Assembly: GCF_001425355.1 (NCBI RefSeq)
Contig: NZ_LMQN01000015.1
Location: 1,066,702-1,130,701 of the forward strand
Length of the DNA stretch: 64,000 nucleotides
Source of the DNA: Chryseobacterium sp. Leaf405
GTDB taxonomy: Bacteria; Bacteroidota; Bacteroidia; Flavobacteriales; Weeksellaceae
Reading direction: 5' to 3'
Each line of letters opens with the position of its first letter. Positions within the stretch are counted from its first letter, which is position 1. Below are positions 33,076 to 41,646 of this stretch, piece by piece. A program made the position numbers and the translations under genes. The notes beneath the pieces are model-generated. The model saw nothing but the letters and a program-made list of their open reading frames with translations. It searched no databases and had not been told where the DNA came from.

Positions 33076-33790
33076 GAAAATTGTATTGTTGTGCCTAATT
33101 TGTATTTTATTCATTTCTAATGCACAAATCCTTGAAAGTTATCCTAATGGAATGGAATTTTATAAAGGAGGCAGAGTCGAATTTTACAAACAATTCCATA
33201 AAATTCTTTTAGAAAAAAAGCTTAAGCCTTGTGATGATAAAAATGAATTTTATGATTTGGAAATAGTTGTATACCCTGATTCTACAATAAAATTTGTAAA
33301 ACAGGATAGTGCTAAAATTTCCAATTCTAAGTGTACGTTTGATCTCATAAGAATTGTTTTAAAATATATGAAAGATTGGAGTCCTGCTGAGGTTGATGGT
33401 AAAAAAGAAGCAGCTTTAGTAAAAATTCCAATCTTCGCTGATGATTTGTTTGAAAAATATGTAGATTCTTATCTTCCGGAAATGTATTCTAAAGATCCGG
33501 AATTCGAAGGTGGAATTCAGGAGTTCAGAAAAAAAGTTGCAAACAGTATAGATACAAGAAGATTTTCAACAAAAACTTCCGTCAGATTTACTGTTGAGGC
33601 AACCTTTGCTATAAATTCAGAAGGAAAAATAGAAGATGTAAAATTATCAAAAGAAACCGATAGCAAAGATTTTAATGAAATGATTTTAGCATCAATAAAA
33701 TCTATTAAAAAGAAATGGAAACCTGCAACTTATCATGATATTCCTGTGAAATATCATTTTAGAATTCCTTTAACATTTAACTTCGATTAA
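33068..33790 (+). CDS. Secreted protein with one or two TonB C-terminal-like domains (protein 3)
   Basis: A 240-residue protein from the ATG at 33068 (MIKKIVLLCLICILFISNAQ signal peptide); the frame is open to 33047. It has two related halves: an N-terminal one (about 23-130, YKGGRVEFYKQFHKILL... MKDWSPAEVDGKKEAALVKIPIF) and a better-matching C-terminal one (about 145-240, PEFEGGIQEFRKKVANSI... KKKWKPATYHDIPVKYHFRIPLTF). The start overlaps the end of protein 2 by 8 bases, so the trio is likely one operon. Confidence 0.75.
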   Translation: MIKKIVLLCLICILFISNAQILESYPNGMEFYKGGRVEFYKQFHKILLEKKLKPCDDKNEFYDLEIVVYPDSTIKFVKQDSAKISNSKCTFDLIRIVLKYMKDWSPAEVDGKKEAALVKIPIFADDLFEKYVDSYLPEMYSKDPEFEGGIQEFRKKVANSIDTRRFSTKTSVRFTVEATFAINSEGKIEDVKLSKETDSKDFNEMILASIKSIKKKWKPATYHDIPVKYHFRIPLTFNFD

Positions 33791-33818
33791 TCTCCTGACA
33801 ATCTGTCACAATATTTTG

Positions 33819-33826
33819 TATCTTTG
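33819..33826 (+). promoter_or_regulatory. Probable -7 element for miaB
   Basis: TATCTTTG followed by CAAA matches TAnnTTTG and lies 51 bases before the miaB start. Confidence 0.6.
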
Positions 33827-33876
33827 CAAATTCAATAAGTTCAAAAATTTAAATTTATCATTTATAACCTTGAATT

Positions 33877-35337
33877 TTGAACCTTAAACAGACTATCGTG
33901 CAGGAAAAATATATAGACGAAACAAAGCAGGGAGAAGCTTTTGCGATTGCTGAAAAAGATGGAAATTCCAAGAAATTGTTTTTGGAAAGTTATGGCTGTC
34001 AGATGAATTTTTCTGATTCTGAGATCGTTGCGTCAATTCTTAATGAGCAGGGCTATAATACAACGCTAAAAGTAGAAGAAGCCGATCTTATTCTTTTAAA
34101 TACATGTTCAATTCGTGAAAAAGCGGAGCAAACGGTGAGAATGCGTCTTGCACAATTCAAAAATCTTAAAAAAGAAAGACCAAACATGACGGTTGGTGTT
34201 TTGGGATGTATGGCTGAAAGATTGAAAACCAAATTCTTAGAAGAAGAACAGTTGGTTGATCTTGTTGTTGGTCCGGATGCATACCGAGATTTACCCAACT
34301 TGTTAAAAGAAACGGAAGACGGAAGAGATGCGATTAACGTAATTCTTTCAAAAGAAGAGACTTACGCAGATATTAATCCTGTTCGTTTAGGTGGAAATGG
34401 TGTTACGGCATTTGTTACGATTACCAGAGGTTGTGATAATATGTGTACGTTCTGCGTAGTTCCGTTTACAAGAGGGAGAGAAAGAAGCCGTGATCCGCAT
34501 TCCATTTTGGAAGAATGCAAAAACCTTTGGGAAAACGGGTACAAAGAAATTACATTATTAGGTCAAAACGTTGATTCCTACCTTTGGTATGGAGGCGGTC
34601 CGAAAAAAGATTTCGCCAAAGCATCTGAAATGCAGAAGGCAACAGCGGTTAATTTTTCTCAATTGCTTGATTTGGTGGCGAAATCAATTCCAAAAATGAG
34701 AATCAGATTCTCAACTTCAAATCCCCAGGACATGGATTTGGAGGTGTTCAGAATGATTGCAAAACATGATAATATCTGTAATTATGTGCATTTACCAGTT
34801 CAGAGTGGAAGCAATAAAATGCTGGCAGCTATGAATAGACAGCATACCCGTGAAGAATATTTAGATTTAATTAAAAAAGCGAAAGAAATAGTTCCTGATA
34901 TTTCTTTTTCACAAGATATGATTATTGGTTTCTGCGATGAATCAGAAGAAGACCACCAAGATACATTGAGCTTAATGAGAGAGGTTGAGTTCGACTACGG
35001 TTATATGTTCTCTTACTCAGAAAGACCGGGAACTCCTGCTCATAAGAAGATGGAAGACAATATTCCTGCTGATGTTAAACAGAGACGTTTAGCAGAAGTA
35101 ATTGCTTTACAGGGCGAACTGTCAAGAAAAAGAATGGAAGGTTATGTTGGAAGAGTGCATGAGGTTTTGATTGAAGGAATTTCCAAGAAGAATAAAAATC
35201 AGTGGAAAGGAAGAAATTCTCAAAATGCTGTTTGTGTATTCGATATGCAGGAAGGTCAGAAAATGGGTGACATTGTGAACGTTTTTGTTTTTGATAACAC
35301 ACAAGGCACACTTTTAGGGGAAACTGTAAAAAATTAA
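33877..35337 (+). CDS. miaB: tRNA-2-methylthio-N6-dimethylallyladenosine synthase MiaB
   Basis: A 486-residue radical-SAM methylthiotransferase. The N-terminal UPF0004 domain has the auxiliary-cluster cysteines C41, C77 and C111. The radical-SAM cluster is C186-x3-C190-x2-C193 (RGCDNMCTFCVVPF). A TRAM domain closes the protein (about 410-480). It adds the 2-methylthio group to i6A37, and the downstream enzyme MiaE is at 11787. The start is followed by an unusual 30-residue extension before the family core, and an alternative start further in cannot be excluded. Confidence 0.96.
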   Translation: MNLKQTIVQEKYIDETKQGEAFAIAEKDGNSKKLFLESYGCQMNFSDSEIVASILNEQGYNTTLKVEEADLILLNTCSIREKAEQTVRMRLAQFKNLKKERPNMTVGVLGCMAERLKTKFLEEEQLVDLVVGPDAYRDLPNLLKETEDGRDAINVILSKEETYADINPVRLGGNGVTAFVTITRGCDNMCTFCVVPFTRGRERSRDPHSILEECKNLWENGYKEITLLGQNVDSYLWYGGGPKKDFAKASEMQKATAVNFSQLLDLVAKSIPKMRIRFSTSNPQDMDLEVFRMIAKHDNICNYVHLPVQSGSNKMLAAMNRQHTREEYLDLIKKAKEIVPDISFSQDMIIGFCDESEEDHQDTLSLMREVEFDYGYMFSYSERPGTPAHKKMEDNIPADVKQRRLAEVIALQGELSRKRMEGYVGRVHEVLIEGISKKNKNQWKGRNSQNAVCVFDMQEGQKMGDIVNVFVFDNTQGTLLGETVKN

Positions 35338-35410
35338 TTTGCTTATTGATTTAAAGCATATTTATCATAATTATATAAAATTATTATCAATTAACAATTC
35401 AACTCAGACA

Positions 35411-35842
35411 ATGGAAAAATTTCATAAATATTGCCTCAGTGTTTTATTGGTAATCATCTGCAGTAATGTTTCGACACAGACAAGCAACGGATCTTTCAAA
35501 AGTGAAGACTGCAAAAAGCTGTATGAAATTTACAGTCAGTTTTTAAGTCACGAATGTGAAATCTTTCAAAATTCTTTTTTAAAGGAAAAAGAGGGACATC
35601 ATTTTGCGATAAATCATAAGCAAAATGCGGTTGATCTTATTGAAAAATTTTTCTCGGGAAAACAACAGAATAACTTTTTTAAAAATAAATCGGGAATAGA
35701 TTTTTCTGAAAAAGAAAAGCACAATCAACTCCTGACAAACTTCGAAAAAAACGGTAAAGAAAATCTCTTTGCGGATATTTTATATTTTAAAACAAAAGTT
35801 TCAAAAGTAAGAAACAAAGATTATTTAAGTGCAATTGGTTAG
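35411..35842 (+). CDS. Small secreted hypothetical protein
   Basis: A 143-residue protein from the ATG at 35411 (MEKFHKYCLSVLLVIICSNVSTQ), which gives a signal peptide; the frame opens at 35339 but that segment is not signal-like. The mature part is short, polar and Lys/Phe-rich (FKSEDCKKLYEIYSQFLSHECEIFQ) and ends in ADILYFKTKVSKVRNKDYLSAIG. Two cysteines (C34 and C49 or so) could form a disulfide. I recognise no family. It lies between miaB and the sigma-54 activator and may be cotranscribed with either. Confidence 0.6.
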   Translation: MEKFHKYCLSVLLVIICSNVSTQTSNGSFKSEDCKKLYEIYSQFLSHECEIFQNSFLKEKEGHHFAINHKQNAVDLIEKFFSGKQQNNFFKNKSGIDFSEKEKHNQLLTNFEKNGKENLFADILYFKTKVSKVRNKDYLSAIG

Positions 35843-35938
35843 TTGGATGAAATAAAATTTAAAATCATTTTTAACAAATTAACTAAAATTTTACAGCTAA
35901 AAAATATAACTGTAAAAAAATAATCTAAAAAATAACTT

Positions 35939-37228
35939 ATGAGTATCGAGTTACAAAATATAAAAAACCGTTTCGGAATTATCGGTAATTTTCCTGCCTT
36001 AAACCGTGCGTTAGAAAAATCTATTCAGGTCGCACCTACGGATATTTCAGTCCTTGTGATTGGAGAAAGTGGTGTCGGGAAAGAGTTTATTCCTAAAATA
36101 ATTCATTCAGAATCCAAAAGAAAACATCAGCCATATATCGTTGTAAACTGTGGCGCAATTCCTGAGGGAACCATTGATTCCGAATTGTTTGGGCACGAAA
36201 AAGGTGCATTTACAGGAGCTACGGCAACCAGAAAAGGATATTTTGAGGTGGCAGATGGCGGTACAATTTTCTTGGATGAGGTTGGTGAATTACCTTTACA
36301 GACACAGGTTCGTTTGCTAAGAGTTCTTGAAAGTGGTGAATTCATGAAAGTAGGTTCGTCTCAGGTTCAGAAAACCAATGTAAGAATCGTTGCGGCAACA
36401 AACGTTAATATGATGAAAGCAATTCATGACGGAAGATTTCGTGAAGATTTGTATTATCGTCTGAATACGGTGCAGATTGATATGCCACCTCTGAGAGAAA
36501 GAAAAGGGGATATTCATTTGCTTTTCAGAAAGTTTGCTATCGATTTTGCGGAAAAATACAGAATGCCGGAACTGGAGCTTGAGCCGAGTGCAGTTCATTA
36601 TATTGAAAATTATACTTTCCCCGGAAATATTCGTCAGTTGAGAAATCTGGTCGAACAGATGACTGTTGTTGAAAGAAACAGACACGTCACAGTTGAGAAA
36701 TTGGCAGAATATATCCCGATGGAAACGCATCTTCCGATGGTGGTAAATACACCGAATTCTCAAAAACAAGGCGACTTTGGCAGTGAAAGAGAAATTATGT
36801 ATAAAATTCTCTTTGATATGCGAAACGATATTAATGATTTAAAATCCTTAACTTCGGAATTGATAAAAAACCGTGGTGCAGGAGATTTAAGCAATCAGGA
36901 GAAAAACTTAATCAACAGAATTTATACTCCGGAACCGCAGCAGAATGTGCCGCAGAATTCGTTGTTGTATTTTGAAAACAATAATAATTCTCCTGTGGTA
37001 CAGAATCCGACGATTATTTCATCTCCGGAAGAAAGCTATGAAGATTTTGAGGATATTGAAATTGAAGAAAACAGACCCGAATCACTATCGCTTCAGAATA
37101 ATGAAAAAGATTTGATTATCAAAGCGTTGGAGAAGCATAAAGGACGTAGAAATAAAGCTGCGGACGAGTTAGGAATTTCACAAAGAACGTTATACAGAAA
37201 AATAAAACAATATAACTTAGAAGAATAA
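35939..37228 (+). CDS. Sigma-54-dependent transcriptional activator (AAA+ with Fis HTH)
   Basis: A 429-residue enhancer-binding protein with no receiver or sensory domain ahead of the ATPase. Walker A is GESGVGKE (42-49), the sigma-54-contacting loop GAFTGA is at 89-94, and the Walker B region is GGTIFLDEVGELPL. A linker of about 120 residues follows, then the C-terminal Fis-type helix-turn-helix (KAADELGISQRTLYRKIKQYNL). Without a regulatory domain it may be controlled by abundance or a partner. The next genes (membrane protein, lptE) begin 10 bases after it. Confidence 0.93.
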   Translation: MSIELQNIKNRFGIIGNFPALNRALEKSIQVAPTDISVLVIGESGVGKEFIPKIIHSESKRKHQPYIVVNCGAIPEGTIDSELFGHEKGAFTGATATRKGYFEVADGGTIFLDEVGELPLQTQVRLLRVLESGEFMKVGSSQVQKTNVRIVAATNVNMMKAIHDGRFREDLYYRLNTVQIDMPPLRERKGDIHLLFRKFAIDFAEKYRMPELELEPSAVHYIENYTFPGNIRQLRNLVEQMTVVERNRHVTVEKLAEYIPMETHLPMVVNTPNSQKQGDFGSEREIMYKILFDMRNDINDLKSLTSELIKNRGAGDLSNQEKNLINRIYTPEPQQNVPQNSLLYFENNNNSPVVQNPTIISSPEESYEDFEDIEIEENRPESLSLQNNEKDLIIKALEKHKGRRNKAADELGISQRTLYRKIKQYNLEE

Positions 37229-37238
37229 ACTATTAACA

Positions 37239-37931
37239 ATGAATTTTGATTTAATTACGAACAAAGGCTACGATTTAAATATCGGAAAATATATCTCTGA
37301 AGGTTTTGAGATTTTTAAAAAAGACATTGGCGGTTTCATACTAGCAACTTTATTGGCTGTTGTGATGAGTATTATTCCGTTCTGCGGAATTCTGGCAATG
37401 GGAAATTTTTATAAAATCTGCAAAAAAGCAGATCAGGGACAAAAAGTAGAGGCGGGAGATATTTTCGATTTTACAGACTTTTGGGTGTATTTTAAATTAA
37501 TGATCTTGGTTACCATTGTTGTTATGATTTTAATGATACCATTAGGCTTTACCATAATTCCCGTTATTGTAGCAGCAAATGCAGGAGGAGAATATATAGA
37601 TCCTGTTGTAGTGATGGGTGGTATGGGAATCTGGTTTTTCTTATATATTCTGTTTATGATAGCTTTTTCGGTATCACTTTTCTTTGTACAGCCTCTTATT
37701 TCTTTGTACAGAGTTCAAAGTGTGAGATTGGCATATTCACTATCTTGGAAGATTGCTAAAAAGAATTTTCTTATGATTTTCATATTTTCAATCGTAGTAG
37801 GTATTATTTCTCAGTTGGGAATTATTGCCTGTGGGATTGGATTATTTTTCACAATTCCATTAGGAATCTGCATCAGATATGCAGCTTATAAAGACGTCTT
37901 GGAGACGCAAAATCAAAAAGTAGGTTTATGA
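37239..37931 (+). CDS. Multi-pass membrane protein of unknown function
   Basis: A 230-residue protein with about four to five hydrophobic segments (near 33-55, 80-105, 125-150 and 175-205), beginning with NIGKYISEGFEIFKKDIGGFILATLLAVVMSIIPFCG. The motif SLSWKIAKKNFLMIFIFSIVVG resembles the DUF975/glycerophosphodiesterase-membrane-domain type of small helical bundle, but I cannot assign a family firmly. It starts 10 bases after the sigma-54 activator and its end overlaps lptE by 4 bases. Confidence 0.72.
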   Translation: MNFDLITNKGYDLNIGKYISEGFEIFKKDIGGFILATLLAVVMSIIPFCGILAMGNFYKICKKADQGQKVEAGDIFDFTDFWVYFKLMILVTIVVMILMIPLGFTIIPVIVAANAGGEYIDPVVVMGGMGIWFFLYILFMIAFSVSLFFVQPLISLYRVQSVRLAYSLSWKIAKKNFLMIFIFSIVVGIISQLGIIACGIGLFFTIPLGICIRYAAYKDVLETQNQKVGL

Positions 37932-38452
37932 GTAAGATAAAATTGATCTTTGGATTTATTATTCTTTCATTGTTTCAGCAATGTTATTCTTTTACGGGCT
38001 CGTCTTTAACGGATGAGAAAACTATTAAGATCAGTGAGTTTCCCAATAATGCACCTTTGGTAAACCCCACGTTGTCTCAGCAGTTTTCTACGGATATTCA
38101 GAACCGTTTTTTACAGAGAACTACTTTAAAAGGCACGAAAGAAAATCCGGATATTTTAGTGGAAGGTGAGATCACAGATTATTCAATCACACCGACTACC
38201 ATTGGTTCCAATACAGTCACCAATCAAAACACCGGAGGAGTGATTAATGAATCTCAAAACAAACTTACAATCACCGTAAAGGTGCATTATGAAAATAAAC
38301 TTCATCCGGATTTTAGTTTCGACAGAACGTATTCTGATGAGGCTGTTTTCAACAGTAATTTGTCTCAGTCGGAAATAGAATCTTCTCAGGTGAAGATTGC
38401 GACAGACAGGATTATAAATAAAATTTTTAACGATATTGTAGCGAACTGGTAA
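37928..38452 (+). CDS. lptE: LptE-family LPS assembly lipoprotein
   Basis: A 174-residue lipoprotein (cysteine C19 in LFQQCYSF). Flavobacterial LptE motifs are visible: YSFTGSSL, IKISEFPNNAPLVNPTLSQQFSTDIQNRFLQRTTL and the long beta stretch NKLTITVKVHYENK. LptE plugs the LptD barrel that inserts lipopolysaccharide in the outer membrane. It starts inside the preceding gene and is followed 1 base later by a large acidic protein gene, so it lies in the middle of a compact operon. Confidence 0.85.
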   Translation: MSKIKLIFGFIILSLFQQCYSFTGSSLTDEKTIKISEFPNNAPLVNPTLSQQFSTDIQNRFLQRTTLKGTKENPDILVEGEITDYSITPTTIGSNTVTNQNTGGVINESQNKLTITVKVHYENKLHPDFSFDRTYSDEAVFNSNLSQSEIESSQVKIATDRIINKIFNDIVANW

Positions 38453-38453
38453 G

Positions 38454-40712
38454 ATGAATCATAGAGTTTTAGAATTATTAAAGGCCCCAAAAAATATTCA
38501 GTCAGAGGATCTAAATCTTCTGAGAGAAGAAATTAATTCTTTTCCCTATGTTCAGAATATCAGAGCGTTGTATCTATATGGGGTAAATCTTTACGATAAA
38601 GAAAATTATCAGAAAGTACTCTCTACCACAGCAGCTTATACTACCGATAAGAAGATTTTGTATCAGCTTATTAATGGTAAAATTCAGCAGAAGCCTCAAT
38701 CTGAAATAGTAAAAGTGAAACCTGATTATCCAGAAAATCCGCTTAAAAAACTATATCAGTCAAAAGTCACTAATTTTCCGATCAAACGAGAAGATGATTT
38801 AATTGATGATATTGAAACAGAAAAAGCTGATCTTTTAGTGGATGAAACTTCATTGCCAAGAGAAGTAATTCTTCCCACTCCTTTACCTGAAATAAAGCAT
38901 TTGTATGTGAACGGGGAACGAAACAGGATTTTGTTTGAGGGCGAAGAAAATTTCCTTGAAGATGATCAGGTGGAAACAATTGACCTTGAATCTACTTTAG
39001 AATCAGGATCAATTATTACTCAAAAAACTGAAAAGAAAGAATATAATGTTCCGATTGTTGAAGAAAATTCGGAAACAGAAGAGCTTTCTACAGAAATTCA
39101 GGATCAAAAAGTGGTTGAGGAAATCGAAGAATCAGAATTTACTCCAGAAACAATCATTGAAGAAGAAAATGGTTTTTCTGAGGCAGAACAAGAAGAAGTT
39201 TTAGATGAATCAAAATTAAATTTCCAAGAAACTGAGTTTTTAGTTCCTGAAAATCAGAATGATAATATTGAAGAAAATAATGAAGAGGAAATTACAGATC
39301 ATGAATCTGAAGCGTCAGAAGAATTCACACCGGAGACAATTATAGAAGAAGAAAATATCAGCTCTGAAACAGAAAAAGAAGAAATTTTAGATGAATCAGA
39401 AGTCAGTTTTCATGAAACTGAATCTTTTGCGTTAAAGATTCAAAATGATGAAGTTGAAGAAAATCTTAATGAAGAAGAGTCTGAACAGTTAAATGAAGTA
39501 GAGGAAACGGCAGAATTTACTCCGGAAAAAATCATTAATGAAGATAAAATTTCTTCTGAAAAAGAACAAAAATCTGTTAATGATTCATCAGAATTGAGTT
39601 TCCACGGAACAGAATCATTTCTTCCAGATGTAAAAATTCAGCCGAATAATTCAGATCAAATAAAAGAAGAAACCGTTGAATCCAACATCAACAAGCATGA
39701 GGATGAAATGCGTCGTCTGATTGAAGAGGTTGAGAAAAAGATGAGGGAAAAAGCAGATTCTGAGGAAATCAAAAAAGCAGAAGAGCCTGAAACTGAAACA
39801 TTAAGTCATGATATTAGCTTTGCCGAAACTCAAAGTTTTGAGGTAAAACCGGTAGAGAAAAATGCTGAGAAAGAAACTCAGGATTCCGATCCTGACCCTG
39901 AAATTATTGATGAGCAAAAAGAAGATACTGCAAAGTCAGAAGAAGTACAAACTTCATGGAAACCTATGTCTTTTGAGGCTCATATTCCCGATTCTATGAT
40001 TAATAAATCGGTAGAAATTCCTCAACCAAAGGTTGAAGAAAAGACCAAGACGACTGAAGAAATTAAAAAAGAAACCCCTGTAACGGAAGAGATTTTACCG
40101 GCTGTAGAAGAAATTCCTGAATTGATTCAAGATAAATCCAATGAATTTGGAAATCAGACTGACGAACTTCAAATTGATCCCGAAGCTCCGATTAATGAAG
40201 AGTTAATTGAAGAAAAAAAGGATGCTCCTGTGATGAATGTTTCTTTCTTCGGATCTGATATTTCAAAATTAAAATCTACAGAATCTCAACAAGAAACTAA
40301 AGAAGAAGTTGTAACTCCTGCTCAAAAAGCAATTTCAAATCCTCTCGATAGCAATGTTCCAGGATTTATCAATACTTGGCAAAGTTGGCTGAAGATTGAT
40401 AGAGCAGAAGAAACTGAACAGATTAAGGGTATTGAAGAAGATGTAACGGAAGTCAAAAATAAGGTGATTGAAACCTTTATCGAAAATAATCCGAAAATCA
40501 GCCAGTTAAGGGATGAAAGCAGTTATATTGTCAAAGAAAAGAATGATGATATTTCACATTTAATGACCGAAACGCTGGCAAGTCTTTATTTTGAGCAAAA
40601 ACTGTATACAAAAGCGGTAAAAGCGTTTGAAATCCTAATCAAAAAAAATCCGGAAAAGAAAGAATATTTTGAAGGTAAAATTCAGGAAATAAAGGATTTT
40701 AGAAGCAGATAA
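38454..40712 (+). CDS. Large acidic repeat protein with C-terminal TPR-like segment
   Basis: A 752-residue, strongly acidic, Glu/Lys-rich protein. There is no signal peptide and the N-terminal 80 residues are helical (MNHRVLELLKAPKNIQSEDLNLLREEINSF). Three tandem repeats of 62-64 residues start at 228, 290 and 354 (EFTPETIIEEEN in the first two, EFTPEKIINEDK in the third), and a short SFHETESF-like motif recurs up to about 480. The last 60 residues (SHLMTETLASLYFEQKLYTKAVKAFEILIKKNPEKKEYF) look like a TPR. It is probably a largely disordered scaffold. It follows lptE by 1 base. Confidence 0.85.
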   Translation: MNHRVLELLKAPKNIQSEDLNLLREEINSFPYVQNIRALYLYGVNLYDKENYQKVLSTTAAYTTDKKILYQLINGKIQQKPQSEIVKVKPDYPENPLKKLYQSKVTNFPIKREDDLIDDIETEKADLLVDETSLPREVILPTPLPEIKHLYVNGERNRILFEGEENFLEDDQVETIDLESTLESGSIITQKTEKKEYNVPIVEENSETEELSTEIQDQKVVEEIEESEFTPETIIEEENGFSEAEQEEVLDESKLNFQETEFLVPENQNDNIEENNEEEITDHESEASEEFTPETIIEEENISSETEKEEILDESEVSFHETESFALKIQNDEVEENLNEEESEQLNEVEETAEFTPEKIINEDKISSEKEQKSVNDSSELSFHGTESFLPDVKIQPNNSDQIKEETVESNINKHEDEMRRLIEEVEKKMREKADSEEIKKAEEPETETLSHDISFAETQSFEVKPVEKNAEKETQDSDPDPEIIDEQKEDTAKSEEVQTSWKPMSFEAHIPDSMINKSVEIPQPKVEEKTKTTEEIKKETPVTEEILPAVEEIPELIQDKSNEFGNQTDELQIDPEAPINEELIEEKKDAPVMNVSFFGSDISKLKSTESQQETKEEVVTPAQKAISNPLDSNVPGFINTWQSWLKIDRAEETEQIKGIEEDVTEVKNKVIETFIENNPKISQLRDESSYIVKEKNDDISHLMTETLASLYFEQKLYTKAVKAFEILIKKNPEKKEYFEGKIQEIKDFRSR
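39135..39626 (+). repeat. Three in-frame protein repeats of about 63 codons
   Basis: Each unit runs EFTPETIIEEEN, then SE.E.E..LDES..nF.ETE.F, then an acidic spacer. Units start at residues 228, 290 and 354 of the acidic protein. The third is the most diverged. Confidence 0.75.
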
Positions 40713-40730
40713 TTAACTTAATTAAGAATA

Positions 40731-40922
40731 ATGAATATTTTAATTATTACACCGTTTCAGATATTATTTGCTGGAATAATGACTATGGCATTGTATATTT
40801 CGGCAATCATGATTTTATTGAAAACAAAATCAGGTATTTTACCTTATTTCATAGTTATTCTTTTTCCAATAATAGGTCCTTTAGGTATTCTTTTTGGAAA
40901 TTATAATAAAAAAATAAAATAA
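40731..40922 (+). CDS. Small two-helix membrane protein
   Basis: A 63-residue protein with two hydrophobic helices (about 8-28 and 37-55) and a basic tail (GNYNKKIK). The second half, KTKSGILPYFIVILFPIIGPLGILFG, resembles the small phospholipase-D N-terminal-like membrane domain seen in many bacteria, with a proline pair and glycine in the last helix. It follows the acidic protein gene by 18 bases. Function unknown. Confidence 0.6.
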   Translation: MNILIITPFQILFAGIMTMALYISAIMILLKTKSGILPYFIVILFPIIGPLGILFGNYNKKIK

Positions 40923-40953
40923 AAAACGGCGGAAATTATTTCTGCCGTTTCTA
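40923..40953. terminator. Bidirectional terminator
   Basis: AAACGGCGGAA pairs with TTCTGCCGTTT (one wobble) around a short loop, with A and T tracts outside. It closes both the lptE operon and the convergent DUF4126 gene. Confidence 0.82.
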
Positions 40954-40955
40954 TT

Positions 40956-41564
40956 TTAAGTATGATTAACTATATTTTTATTTTTTCTCAGTTTTTGCCA
41001 GGCTTTTCTGCCTAAAAATATAATCAGAATAATTAAGATGATGGTACAAACTGCGGCAATAATCGGAGCTATCATTGCCAAAATAGCCATAATTCCTGCT
41101 CCTGCTGTTTCCGTTGTTCCAACTGCCGAGTTCCCTAATCCGCCTGTCGTTGCCGTTGATGCTGCCCGAATTCCTGCAAATCCTGAACTGATCGTGGCTG
41201 CTGTTCCTCCGCCGGCAATCAACGCCAATGCCCATTGTGGAAACGTTCCTAAATCAACAAACTGACTGGCAAATAAAACAGAACCTGCAATAGTCGCCAT
41301 TGGAATCGAAATGGTATCTAAAAGATTATCGATAAGCGGAATATAATACGAAATGATTTCTACAATTGTTGCAATTCCGGTGATGATGAGTGTGGGTAAA
41401 CCTGCAAGCCAGTCAAAATGATCATTCATTGGGATCCATTGAAAATAGGAAGCAAGACTCACAGCAAAAATCGGGAGAAAAACCCGGAAACCGCTTGCTG
41501 CGGCTAAACCGATTCCAATTAATGCACTCAGTACATAAGGTAAATAGGGAACATTGTCTAACAT
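40956..41564 (-). CDS. DUF4126-family membrane protein
   Basis: A 202-residue inner-membrane protein with about five hydrophobic segments, opening YVLSALIGIGLAAASGFRVFLPIFAVSLASYF, the family signature. Glycine/alanine-rich helices follow (LIAGGGTAATISSGFAGIRAASTATTGG). The tail is basic (GRKAWQKLRKNKN). No function is established for the family. It lies downstream of rnpA on the same strand, 82 bases apart. Confidence 0.87.
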   Translation of the reverse strand: MLDNVPYLPYVLSALIGIGLAAASGFRVFLPIFAVSLASYFQWIPMNDHFDWLAGLPTLIITGIATIVEIISYYIPLIDNLLDTISIPMATIAGSVLFASQFVDLGTFPQWALALIAGGGTAATISSGFAGIRAASTATTGGLGNSAVGTTETAGAGIMAILAMIAPIIAAVCTIILIILIIFLGRKAWQKLRKNKNIVNHT

Positions 41565-41590
41565 TAGTTTTCAGATTTATTGTTTTGCTG

Positions 41591-41629
41591 AAAGTTACAA
41601 AAAGTTAGACAAACAAAAGTTAGATAAAT
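41591..41629. repeat. Short direct repeats between rnpA and DUF4126
   Basis: AAAAGTTAGACAAAC (41600-41614) is followed directly by AAAAGTTAGATAAAT (41615-41629), and a further AAAGTTA occurs at 41591-41597. The arrangement may be a promoter or protein-binding region for the DUF4126 gene on the minus strand. Confidence 0.45.
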
Positions 41630-41646
41630 TATTGAAAGAAAGAAAA

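Noticed and set aside
36317-36769. 150-codon open frame on the minus strand inside the sigma-54 activator
   Set aside because: Antisense to the conserved AAA+ domain, with no recognisable protein features.
40731-40922. SecG, expected near lptE in some flavobacteria
   Set aside because: The 63-residue protein has two helices, but lacks SecG length and its QNPKGGG-type motif.
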